From: Acidobacteriota bacterium
GTDB taxonomy: Bacteria; Acidobacteriota; Terriglobia; Acidiferrales; UBA7541
Direction: 5' to 3'
DNA: 37,134 nt
NCBI GenBank assembly: GCA_003224525.1
Contig: QHZB01000190.1
Location: forward strand, 1 to 37,134
Positions 6,847 to 15,582 of this stretch are shown in pieces (position 1 is the stretch's first letter; every line of letters begins with the position of its first letter). The position numbers and the translations under genes are program-made. The notes under the pieces are model-generated. The model worked only from the letters and a program-made list of their open reading frames with translations, had not been told where the DNA came from and did no database searches.

Positions 6847-9800
6847 ATGAAATCGGGCGTGGCCAATGGATTGCGAGGCATTTTCGCACTTGTGCTTCTG
6901 ACGGGAGCCGCGCCGACGCGCGCGCAGGCGCCGCCAGGCACTTCCGTGGCAAGTATTGAGAAGGAAGAACCAAAGATAGCGGCGACCCGTATCGTCAAGG
7001 AAGATGGCCAAGTTCTGTCCGAGGCACCCTCCGGAATCGCCGTAGATACCGGCAAGGCGCTGGACCGAGGAAAAATCGCGGATAGCTTGCGGGCGCTTTA
7101 CCGAACGGGGGATTACGCCGATCTAAAAGCGGTTGTGACGCCGGTAGCGGATGGAGTGCGACTGGATTTCGTAGTACGGGAGAATTTGTTTTTTAACCAG
7201 GTGCGCATCGAGGGTCTCACCGCGCCGCCCAGCGAGGCTTCGGCAGCCGCCGCGATGCAGCTGACTCTTGGGCAAACGTACCGGCAGGTTGCCGTCAACG
7301 AAGCGCTGGAGCGGTTGCGAGAGACGCTTCGTGAAGAGGGCTTGTATCTGGCAGAAGTTTCCGCGGAAACGGTGCCGCACGCGGAGACGCATCAGATGGA
7401 CATTGTTGTGCACGTAAAGCCCGGCCCCCGCGCACGCGTGGGAATCATCCAGTTGAAAAACGGCACGGAGTATCGCGATTCCGAAATCCTCTCTCGATTG
7501 AAGATGAAAGCGGGCAGCCAGATCACGTCGGCCCGACTGCAGCGCGGGACGGATCGCATCCGGAAATATCTGGTCAAGAAGGGGCACCTGAGCGGGCGAG
7601 CCGGAGTGCACCGGGGCGACTACGATGCCGCAAAGGGCACGATTCTTCTCGACTTGGAGGTGACGGAAGGACCGCTTGTGAAGGTGACCTTGACGGGCGC
7701 GAAGTTTTCCAAAGGGGAGCTGAAAAAACTGATCCCCATCTATCAGGAAGGAGCCGTTGACACGGATCTCCTGGAAGAAGGGAAACGCAATGTTCGCGAG
7801 CGGCTCGAACGACTGGGGTATTTCGACGCGGAAGTGAATTACACGACCGAAACGCATGAGGTGAAATCGGATCATAGCGCGGCGCGCGGCACGGAAGAGA
7901 TCATTACATACCGGGTCGAACGGGGCGATCGCCACAAACTGATGGGAATAGAAATCACCGGGAACAAGTACTTCGACACCGAATTGCTGCGAAGCCGATT
8001 GCAAATCTTCGGCGGCGCCTTCGGTTCGGTGGGACGGTTCAGCCGAAGACTGGTCGATTCGGACGCGCAATCGATGCGCAGTCTCTATCAAGCGAACGGG
8101 TTTCTCGATGCCAAGGTCGAGCAACAGATTGAAGACAACTACAAAGGCAAAGAGGGCGATTTGCTTATCCGCTTCGTCGTTCAGGAAGGGAAACAGACGC
8201 GCGTCGCTTCCCTCTCGATCGAGGGGAATCGCGCCTTCAAGGAAGATGAGCTTCTCGGCGTTATCGGCTCGACTCCGGGGCAACCGTATTCCGATTTCGG
8301 CGTAACGACAGATCGGGACAACATTCTGGCGCTTTATTTTAATGAAGGATTTCCCGAGGCGAGCTTTTCGGCAACGGCGGAACGCATCTCCGCCAGTCTG
8401 GCGACACAGAAAGCGGACGCGGGGGGGAGCACGACTGCTTCGCAGGACCATAGAAAAAAAGAGCCGAAGGAAGAAGAGTCCCAGCCGGCGATTGAGCAGG
8501 CCGAGGCGGTGCGGCTCGCCTACCACATCCAGGAAGGTCCGCAAACGCGCGTGAGGCGCATTCTAATCGAAGGCTACGAGCACACGCGACTGGGAGTGAT
8601 CCATCGAGAGGTGCACATCAAAGTCAAGGAACCGCTCCGGGAAGGGGACGTCGTGGAATCGCAAAGGCGTCTGTACAACCTCGGGATCTTCAATCGCGTC
8701 ATGATCGAACCGCAGAATCCGAACGGAACGGATCCTGAGAAGGACATCGCCATTCTCGTTGAGGAAGCCAAGCGCTACACGGTGGCCTACGGCGGCGGAT
8801 TCGAAGTGCAGAGGCTCGCCAGCACGACGAGCCCGACCGGGGCACAGATCCAGGCGGCTCCTCGCGGGATTCTTGAGGTCAGCAAGTTGAATCTTACCGG
8901 GCGCGGGGACTCGCTGTCCTTCAAACTGCGTGGCAGCACCTTGCAGGGGCGGGCTTTGCTGGGGTATTCGGCGCCGAACACCTTTGCTACTCCACATTTG
9001 AGCTTTCAGGCGGCCGCATTTGCGGAAAAAACGCGCGACATCAATACGTTTACGGAGGAGCGCTACGAGGGTTCGGTGCAATTGACCGATCAAGTCACGC
9101 CGCTGACGACGGCGCTCTATCGATATACCTTCCGCCGGGTTCTCGTCACCAATCTCAACATCCTGAGCGAGGAAATTCCGCTGTTCAACCAGCCGACACT
9201 GGTTTCACAATTCGGAGTGACTTGGTTCCGCGATTCGCGCGACAATCCCGCCGACGCTTCGAAAGGCAGTTTTAACAGCGCCGACTTCAGCGATGCCGAT
9301 ACTCACTTTGGTTCCAGCGCCAGCTTTCTGCGTTTTTTCTTTCAAAATTCCACGTACTACCCGATCAAGCGCCGATTCAGTTTCGCGCGTTCCACGCGAT
9401 TGGGCATCCTGGTACCTTATCGCGACACGGTTTCCCTAAGTTTCCCGGCGCCCACCCCGGGGCAGTGCCTCCCCGGTACGGCGCCTTCAGGAGCGACCTC
9501 AACGATCATTCCCCTACCGGAGCGTTTCTTTGCGGGCGGCGGGACGTCGCTGCGCGGGTTCGCGCTCAATCAAGCGGGACCGCGCGATGCGTGCACGGGT
9601 TTCCCGGTCGGTGGCCAGGCTATACTCGTGCTCAACCAAGAATTCCGTTTCCCGATGCGCTTGCCGTTTATCGGGACGTCGCTTGGCGGCGCGATTTTCT
9701 ACGACGGCGGCAACGTGTACAGCCGGCTGAGCCGGATCTCTTTCCGGGCGATGCTGCCGGCGCCCACATTCTCGCTGCAAAATCCGGCACTACCTGCGGG

Positions 9801-10062
9801 ACCAACGAACGTGCCCGTGTGCGCCACAAACTGCGCGAATGAACTCAATTACTTCGCTCACACCATCGGTTTGGGCGTGAGATATAAGACCCCGGTGGGT
9901 CCGATTCGAGTTGATTTTGGTTATCAGCTCAATCGCCCATCGTTTGTTATTCCGATACAGTGTCCAAGCAATGCCACGAAGTGCCAGGTTGGCTCGCTGG
10001 GCCAGCAAAGCACACGACTCCCCGGCTTTCAAATCTTTTTCAATCTGGGGGCCAGCTTCTAG
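6847..10062 (+). CDS. BamA/TamA-superfamily outer-membrane protein with about seven POTRA-like repeats
   Basis: The 1071-residue protein has a signal peptide (residues 1-26, ending TRAQA). About seven POTRA-like repeats follow (roughly 45-112, 114-193, 195-277, 278-360, 362-448, 450-565 and 567-642), recognised by recurring segments such as VRIEG..., LRxxLxxxGYxxAxV and a closing hydrophobic strand followed by EG. A Lys/Glu-rich insert interrupts the sixth (about 520-552). The C-terminal part is an Omp85 beta-barrel with the hallmark loop GGGTSLRGF and ends in a C-terminal Phe (LGASF). Omp85 proteins insert or translocate outer-membrane proteins. The TamB gene two genes downstream suggests a TamA-like partner; BamA has five POTRAs and proteobacterial TamA three. 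Its TAG stop overlaps the next GTG by one base. Confidence 0.88.
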   Translation: MKSGVANGLRGIFALVLLTGAAPTRAQAPPGTSVASIEKEEPKIAATRIVKEDGQVLSEAPSGIAVDTGKALDRGKIADSLRALYRTGDYADLKAVVTPVADGVRLDFVVRENLFFNQVRIEGLTAPPSEASAAAAMQLTLGQTYRQVAVNEALERLRETLREEGLYLAEVSAETVPHAETHQMDIVVHVKPGPRARVGIIQLKNGTEYRDSEILSRLKMKAGSQITSARLQRGTDRIRKYLVKKGHLSGRAGVHRGDYDAAKGTILLDLEVTEGPLVKVTLTGAKFSKGELKKLIPIYQEGAVDTDLLEEGKRNVRERLERLGYFDAEVNYTTETHEVKSDHSAARGTEEIITYRVERGDRHKLMGIEITGNKYFDTELLRSRLQIFGGAFGSVGRFSRRLVDSDAQSMRSLYQANGFLDAKVEQQIEDNYKGKEGDLLIRFVVQEGKQTRVASLSIEGNRAFKEDELLGVIGSTPGQPYSDFGVTTDRDNILALYFNEGFPEASFSATAERISASLATQKADAGGSTTASQDHRKKEPKEEESQPAIEQAEAVRLAYHIQEGPQTRVRRILIEGYEHTRLGVIHREVHIKVKEPLREGDVVESQRRLYNLGIFNRVMIEPQNPNGTDPEKDIAILVEEAKRYTVAYGGGFEVQRLASTTSPTGAQIQAAPRGILEVSKLNLTGRGDSLSFKLRGSTLQGRALLGYSAPNTFATPHLSFQAAAFAEKTRDINTFTEERYEGSVQLTDQVTPLTTALYRYTFRRVLVTNLNILSEEIPLFNQPTLVSQFGVTWFRDSRDNPADASKGSFNSADFSDADTHFGSSASFLRFFFQNSTYYPIKRRFSFARSTRLGILVPYRDTVSLSFPAPTPGQCLPGTAPSGATSTIIPLPERFFAGGGTSLRGFALNQAGPRDACTGFPVGGQAILVLNQEFRFPMRLPFIGTSLGGAIFYDGGNVYSRLSRISFRAMLPAPTFSLQNPALPAGPTNVPVCATNCANELNYFAHTIGLGVRYKTPVGPIRVDFGYQLNRPSFVIPIQCPSNATKCQVGSLGQQSTRLPGFQIFFNLGASF

Positions 10063-10712
10063 TGCGCGCGCCGGCGAGTGGTGTTCTGCTGGTCTCGCTG
10101 CTCATGACCAATGCGGCGGGATTACCGGCGTCGCAGGAGATCGTGGACCGCGTTGCCGCGCGAGTTGAGAACGACATCATCCTATTCAGCGAGATCCGGT
10201 TGCTCAGCCGGTACCAGGAATTCCTTGACGGAAAATCGGAAACCGATGCCCAGATTCTCGACCGGTTGATCGATCAGTGGATGGTGCGAACTGAGGCAGA
10301 CGTATCGCGTTTCCCGCACCCTTCCGAAGCCGAGATTGACCGGAGCCTGGAGAGTTTAGAGAAGTCGTTCACCTCGGCGGAGCAATACCAAGCAAGGAAA
10401 AAGCAGAGCGGGTTGAGCGATTCGGAAGTGCGCGGAATCGCAGCGTCGCAACTGTACTTGAGCAACTACCTCGACTCTCGCTTTCGCCCTTCCGTGCAAG
10501 TCGATCCCAAAGCAATTGAAAGTTTTTATGAAAATGCAGTCGTGCCGCAGGCCAAAGCGCGCGGGCAGGAGCCACCGTCGCTGGATGCCGCGCGCGATGC
10601 TATCCAGGAAGCTCTGGTGCAGAGTGGAATCAATGACCAGGCCGAGAAGTGGCTGAAGGAGAACAGGGCGCGCCTGCACATCGAGATTCTCCTGGGTGGA
10701 GGGTCGAAATGA
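10062..10712 (+). CDS. SurA-N-domain periplasmic chaperone lacking a PPIase domain
   Basis: The 216-residue protein starts at a GTG inside the TAGTG junction with the upstream barrel gene. A signal peptide (residues 1-23) is followed by SQEIVDRVAARVENDIILFSEI, the typical start of SurA/PpiD-type N-terminal chaperone domains. The rest is helical, and the last helices (INDQAEKWLKENRARLHIEI) match the C-terminal part of the SurA core. No parvulin domain is present, so it is presumably a pure chaperone for unfolded outer-membrane proteins in the periplasm. It sits between the Omp85 and TamB genes, and its stop overlaps the TamB ATG as ATGA. A longer frame from 9960 lies inside the barrel gene and is rejected. 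Confidence 0.85.
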   Translation: MRAPASGVLLVSLLMTNAAGLPASQEIVDRVAARVENDIILFSEIRLLSRYQEFLDGKSETDAQILDRLIDQWMVRTEADVSRFPHPSEAEIDRSLESLEKSFTSAEQYQARKKQSGLSDSEVRGIAASQLYLSNYLDSRFRPSVQVDPKAIESFYENAVVPQAKARGQEPPSLDAARDAIQEALVQSGINDQAEKWLKENRARLHIEILLGGGSK

Positions 10713-13700
10713 CGAGCGAGACCCGCCGCCGGAAGTGGCGCTGGCTGCGTCACGTCGCCTGGATTCTCGGCGCAAAGATCATCCTGATCGTCACGGGCCT
10801 GATGATTTTCTTCGGAAGCGGCGCGGGCAACCCGCTGTTGAGCCGCCTGCTGGTAAGCCGTTTGGAACAGATGACCGGCGGCAAGGTTGAGTTGCGCGCT
10901 CTGTCAATTCAATGGCTTGCCATGCGGGCAACCATCAAGGGTCTGGTGATCCACGGGAAGGAGCATGCCGGCACGGAACCTCTTCTTACCGCGGAGGAAG
11001 TGCAGGCAGGTCTGCGCATCGATTCCTTCTGGGGCCGCAGAGTTTCGCTGGACGAGCTAGTCCTCCAAAAGCCGCACGTGCACATCCGCGTTGAAAAGAA
11101 CGGTACGACAAACGTGCCCATGCCTCCACGGCCTACTTCTACACATAAGCCATTGCGCGACACGCTATTCGAATTGCATATCCGGCGCCTGCTGCTCTCC
11201 GACGGGTGGATCCTGTACAACGACACAAAGACACCGATCACGGTCCATGGAGGAGATCTTCTGCTTACGCTAGATGGCGGCGGGACGCCGGACCATCCTT
11301 TATACCTCGGCAACCTTGCCTGGCATACCATGTTCACGTCCAAGCCCTACGTGCCCCTGCAGGTGGGTCTATCGGCGAAATTCACGCTGCGGCGCGATGG
11401 CTTTACGCTGGAGCAGGGTGCGCTCAGCGCGGGGCACTCGCATCTTGACGCACAAGTGGAAATGAAGAACTTCTCGAATCCGCAATGGAGTTTCCGGTAC
11501 CGCGGCTGGGTCGATCTGCTGGATTTCAGGGAAACCCTGCACGAACCCACGGTGCCGACGGGGCGGGTCGATGTACGCGGAGAAGGGCAGTTCGCCAGCG
11601 GCCAGTACAAGGGGAGCGGGAGTTATTCCGGACAGAATATCGCGCTACCGTATTTGGTCTTTCATGCGACTGGCCTCACTAGCCGCGGCAGCTATCGAAT
11701 CGACAACCGTGGCCTGGATGTGCCGGATTTCTTTGCCGGAGCTTTCGGCGGGAGGGTAACGGGACGGGTGACGATGCGTTTCGACGGGCTGCAATTCAGG
11801 GCAGACACTCATGTGCAAGATGTGAGACTTGCGGCAGTTCTGCCGGCTATCGAGCATCGCAACTTCCCGATCGACGAACTGCACTGGGACGCACGGATGA
11901 CCGCGGACACGGTGGAAACCTGGAACGGTCCCTTCCTGCACTTCGAAATCTCCGCGAAGACCGTCTGGGAGACTCCAGAAAAGTTAGCGGAAGACCATCA
12001 ACCGGTGAGCGCTGCCTGGAAGTTTCGCTATCGCCACGATCCCCACATCCTGACAATCGATTCGGGTGAATTTGAAACGCCGTCGTCGCGTGGAAGTATC
12101 GACGGCATTCTTGCTTCGCGCAACACCGCACTGAACGTGCGATTCGAAACGGGAGCGATAGAAACCTACAAGGATTTCATTGATGCCCTTCGAGGTGCTG
12201 AGCCTCGTTCTTCCGAGGCAGCAAAACCAATCTGGGGCAGCGCACGATGGGATGGCAAAATCGCCGGAGCCTCCGGCGGTTCTGTATTTCAAGGACACCT
12301 ACGCGGGGAACGCGTGCGCTACGACGGCGTCTTCCTGGACTATCTCGACGGCGATCTCATTTACTCACCTTTCGAATTCACTTTGGTGCGTGGGCACGCC
12401 CGGCGGGGCGAGATGGAAACGGATATGGAAACCAAGCTTTCCCTGACCAACTGGAGTTTTCTGCCGGAGAACAACTGGACAGCTGAAGTCAATTTCGAAA
12501 AAGTTCCGGTCGAAAGCATCGAGCAGCTGCTGGGGTTGAGGTATCCGGTGAATGGATCGTTGACGGGCCAGTTTCACGGGCGAGGCACTCGGAGGGATCC
12601 CAGCATCACAGGGCTGTTCGATCTCGCCGATGGCGCCATGTATGGACTTTCCTTCAATCGTCTCCGAGGACAATTGGAGGTCTCGCCGGATGAGGCACGC
12701 ATCGCGGACGCGGAGCTGCGGTTCTTCCCGCCCGGAAAAGAAAATGGGCGGGGCGCGGGAATTATCACCGGTTCAGCTGGTTACCGCTATGAGGATCAGA
12801 CGATTTCCGCTGACCTCGTGGGCGCGGCGTTGCCGCTGGAAAATTTTGAAAAATTACAGTCGACGCGCTTGCCTGTGGGCGGTCAGGTGAGTTTCCGACT
12901 GAGGGCCAATGGCCCGGTGAAAACGCCGCTTGGCGAGGGGACATTTCGAGTCGTGGACCTCCGAATTGGCCAGGTGATTGTCGGCAGTTTCGACGGCAAA
13001 CTGACGTCAGACGGCCTCACGGCACACCTGGGATTTAGCTCCGCCATGACCACGGGTGAGGTCTCGGGGGGCTATACGCTCGGACTTGCCGATCCCTACG
13101 CGCTAAGTGGAAAAGTTTCGATCAAGAACATTGACCTGGACCCCTTCCTGCTCACCGCTTTGCATTTGAAAGAATTCAGCGGCCATGCAAATGCAGATGG
13201 TGACATTTCGCTAAACGGTTCGCTGAAGCAGCCGCAGAGCATCATCGTGGATGCGAATCTCTCGCGCCTGGCAATGAATTACGCCAACGTGCGGCTGGAA
13301 AACACGGGCCCGGTTCATTTCCGATCGACGAAGGACAGCCTGGAGATCGACCCGGTGACGCTGCGGGGAGTGGACACCAATCTGCAGATTGTGGGTTCGG
13401 TGCAGTTTGCCGGGCGCCGAGCCGTCGGATTGCGCCTAAATGGCGCTATGGACCTGCGGCTCATCAGCGGTTTTGTGCCGAATCTCGACGCACGAGGTCC
13501 AGCGCAAATCAACGCTTCGTTCGAAGGGACATTGGAACGACCGCGCATCACCGGCCGCGTGCACATCGAAAACGCTTTCGCCCGCGCCGCGGATTTCCCC
13601 GCGGGGCTCAGCGCGATCAAGGGCGACGTGGTATTCGATGCGACGCGACTGTACTTCGAAAATATGAGCGCGGAATCAGGGGGAGGCACGCTGCATCTTT

Positions 13701-14716
13701 CGGGGAACGTGAATTACGCGGAGAGTCCGCTTCGCTACGACGTCAGCGTTCGTACCGATCGCGTGCGGATTCGCTACCCGGAGGGCATGAGTTGGCTCGT
13801 CGGAGGCTCGCTCCGGCTGACCGGGACGACGGCAGCCGGGGTGCTCTCCGGGAAGGTGACGATCGAGCGCGTCACTCTCACACAGGGCCTGCAAGTTGCC
13901 GGCATGCTGGTTTCGGCGAAGGAAGGCATTGGCAGCCCCACCACGAGTTCATCGTACCTTCGCAACTTGCAATTCGACGTCGAAGCCGTCTCGGCACCCG
14001 ATGCGCGCATGGAATGGCCTGGCGCGGAACTACAAGCGGATGCGAATCTTCGCGTGCGGGGAACCTGGGAGCACCCCATTCTCCTGGGACATATCCACAT
14101 CCTGTCCGGCGATTTGTATTTCGCGGGCAACCGTTACCGTGTTACACGCGGAGATTTGAACTTCGCCAATCCCTTCCGTCTTGATCCGGTTTTGAATGTG
14201 GAAGCAACAACGACGATTCAGCAATATGAGATCACACTAAATTTCAATGGTCCGGCCAGTAAACTCACGCTGGCGTACCGCTCCGATCCCCCCCTTCCGG
14301 CCAACGACATCATCACGTTGCTTGCCCTGGGGCAGACCAGCTCTGAGGGGGCCGCGCGCAGTGGCGGTACGTCACAGAGCGGAACAGCGGGTGCTTCTGC
14401 GATTCTCTCGGAAGCGATTTCCAGCCAACTAGGCGGTCGCCTGGAGCGCTTGTTTGGGATAACGCGCTTCCGTGTGGATCCCGGACTTTCGGGGGTAGGT
14501 TCAACGGGCTCGCAACAAAACGCGGGGTCGCGCGTGACCGTCGAGCAACAGATTACGCGAAATCTCACGATCACTTATGTTTCGAATGTGAGCTCGACCC
14601 AGCAGCAGGTCATTCAAGTGGAATACAACGTGGACCGAAACGTCTCCATTGTCGGGTTGCGCGATCAGAACGGAACGCTTGGAATCGACATAAAGATCAA
14701 AAAGCGCTTTCCTTGA
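10709..14716 (+). CDS. tamB: TamB/DUF490 translocation and assembly protein
   Basis: At 1335 residues it has the size of TamB-type AsmA-like envelope bridges. A basic N-terminus (MTSETRRRKWRWLRH) leads into a single membrane anchor (about residues 17-38). A long beta-rich, repetitive periplasmic region follows, with a C-terminal DUF490 domain: EITLNFNGPASKLTLAYRS, then PPLPANDIITLLALGQ, ILSEAISSQLGGRLERLFG and YNVDRNVSIVGLRDQNGTL. TamB proteins span the periplasm and work with TamA-type Omp85 proteins, or move phospholipid to the outer membrane. The ATG overlaps the stop of the SurA-N gene, so all three envelope genes are probably cotranslated. Confidence 0.93.
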   Translation: MTSETRRRKWRWLRHVAWILGAKIILIVTGLMIFFGSGAGNPLLSRLLVSRLEQMTGGKVELRALSIQWLAMRATIKGLVIHGKEHAGTEPLLTAEEVQAGLRIDSFWGRRVSLDELVLQKPHVHIRVEKNGTTNVPMPPRPTSTHKPLRDTLFELHIRRLLLSDGWILYNDTKTPITVHGGDLLLTLDGGGTPDHPLYLGNLAWHTMFTSKPYVPLQVGLSAKFTLRRDGFTLEQGALSAGHSHLDAQVEMKNFSNPQWSFRYRGWVDLLDFRETLHEPTVPTGRVDVRGEGQFASGQYKGSGSYSGQNIALPYLVFHATGLTSRGSYRIDNRGLDVPDFFAGAFGGRVTGRVTMRFDGLQFRADTHVQDVRLAAVLPAIEHRNFPIDELHWDARMTADTVETWNGPFLHFEISAKTVWETPEKLAEDHQPVSAAWKFRYRHDPHILTIDSGEFETPSSRGSIDGILASRNTALNVRFETGAIETYKDFIDALRGAEPRSSEAAKPIWGSARWDGKIAGASGGSVFQGHLRGERVRYDGVFLDYLDGDLIYSPFEFTLVRGHARRGEMETDMETKLSLTNWSFLPENNWTAEVNFEKVPVESIEQLLGLRYPVNGSLTGQFHGRGTRRDPSITGLFDLADGAMYGLSFNRLRGQLEVSPDEARIADAELRFFPPGKENGRGAGIITGSAGYRYEDQTISADLVGAALPLENFEKLQSTRLPVGGQVSFRLRANGPVKTPLGEGTFRVVDLRIGQVIVGSFDGKLTSDGLTAHLGFSSAMTTGEVSGGYTLGLADPYALSGKVSIKNIDLDPFLLTALHLKEFSGHANADGDISLNGSLKQPQSIIVDANLSRLAMNYANVRLENTGPVHFRSTKDSLEIDPVTLRGVDTNLQIVGSVQFAGRRAVGLRLNGAMDLRLISGFVPNLDARGPAQINASFEGTLERPRITGRVHIENAFARAADFPAGLSAIKGDVVFDATRLYFENMSAESGGGTLHLSGNVNYAESPLRYDVSVRTDRVRIRYPEGMSWLVGGSLRLTGTTAAGVLSGKVTIERVTLTQGLQVAGMLVSAKEGIGSPTTSSSYLRNLQFDVEAVSAPDARMEWPGAELQADANLRVRGTWEHPILLGHIHILSGDLYFAGNRYRVTRGDLNFANPFRLDPVLNVEATTTIQQYEITLNFNGPASKLTLAYRSDPPLPANDIITLLALGQTSSEGAARSGGTSQSGTAGASAILSEAISSQLGGRLERLFGITRFRVDPGLSGVGSTGSQQNAGSRVTVEQQITRNLTITYVSNVSSTQQQVIQVEYNVDRNVSIVGLRDQNGTLGIDIKIKKRFP

Positions 14717-14773
14717 GCGGAAAACTATCCTTTGGGAAATTCCCTCAGACCGGAAGTGGAGTGGACTCGCAGC

Positions 14774-15418
14774 TCAGGGCTGAGAAGGGCCCTGGGCCTG
14801 CACTTGCTGCTTTGGCTGGACCTGCGGCCCGGCATGCGGCTTCGTGAGGCGAGCTTGCGCACCGACCCCCCCGGGGAACTGTTTACGCAAATCCTGCATT
14901 ACGTCGCGCGCCACGCGCAGACTGACCGCGTGACCCGCGGAATTGGACTCCGCGGAAACTTTCGGCATTTCCGCCGCGTATTTCTGGCCTAGCGGTGAGC
15001 CGTAGAACTGCAACAAACCTTTGATTTCATCTTCGGTGAAATGCTTGTCGTAGATGGCTACGAGTCCATCGGTCATATCATCGGGATTGAACTTCTTCTG
15101 ATAGCTATCCATGAAGGCGTTGATGAAGGCTTGGCCGCGGTCATTATCGGGCACGGTGGCCAAAAGACTTTCACGATACTGTTCGGTGCTTTTGGCGGTG
15201 GCCTCTTCTAAGGCATCCCGCACGCCCAGCAATTCCATCAGGGAGCGAATATCGGCATCCTTTGCTGGATCCATGGGTTTCGCCGGCGTCTGTGCTCCAT
15301 TGTCCTGTACAGCCGTCGCGCTTTGCGGCGCTGCTTGCACGGGGTTCTGCGATGCTCCCTGAATCACCAGGAAGAAGGTGCCAAGGTAAATAATGATCAA
15401 TGCAAGGACCGCTTTCAT
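14774..15418 (-). CDS. DUF2059-family secreted protein
   Basis: This 214-residue protein has an N-terminal signal or membrane segment (MKAVLALIIIYLGTFFLVI). A Gln/Ala/Pro-rich linker is followed by a helical DUF2059-like domain: LMELLGVRDALEEATAKS..., FNPDDMTDGLVAIYDKHFTEDEIKGLLQFYGSPLGQKYA and a conserved VARDVMQDLRKQF. The C-terminal tail is Pro/Gln-rich. The function of DUF2059 is not established. ATG 15418 begins the signal peptide; the frame extends 14 codons upstream without a better start. It converges with the tamB gene (57 bp between stops) and is divergent from the permease. Confidence 0.82.
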   Translation of the reverse strand: MKAVLALIIIYLGTFFLVIQGASQNPVQAAPQSATAVQDNGAQTPAKPMDPAKDADIRSLMELLGVRDALEEATAKSTEQYRESLLATVPDNDRGQAFINAFMDSYQKKFNPDDMTDGLVAIYDKHFTEDEIKGLLQFYGSPLGQKYAAEMPKVSAESNSAGHAVSLRVARDVMQDLRKQFPGGVGAQARLTKPHAGPQVQPKQQVQAQGPSQP

Positions 15419-15582
15419 GACTGCCTCCGTGGCCGCTTCGCTCGTGTTTGCGCCACACATACGATTTTAGGAAGAGCCGAGCAACGGCGCGACTGATTCG
15501 GGGGACAGTGGTGCCGCGTTGTTCACCGGCCTAACGTTCAGGTCCAGGAACAGGAAATGAATTTCTGCTACGATGCCTCGCC

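Noticed and set aside
7123-8544. Long minus-strand open frame (473 codons) opposite the Omp85 gene
   Set aside because: It is an antisense shadow in GC-rich DNA. The plus strand has clear signal peptide, POTRA and barrel features, and the shadow has no recognisable domain.
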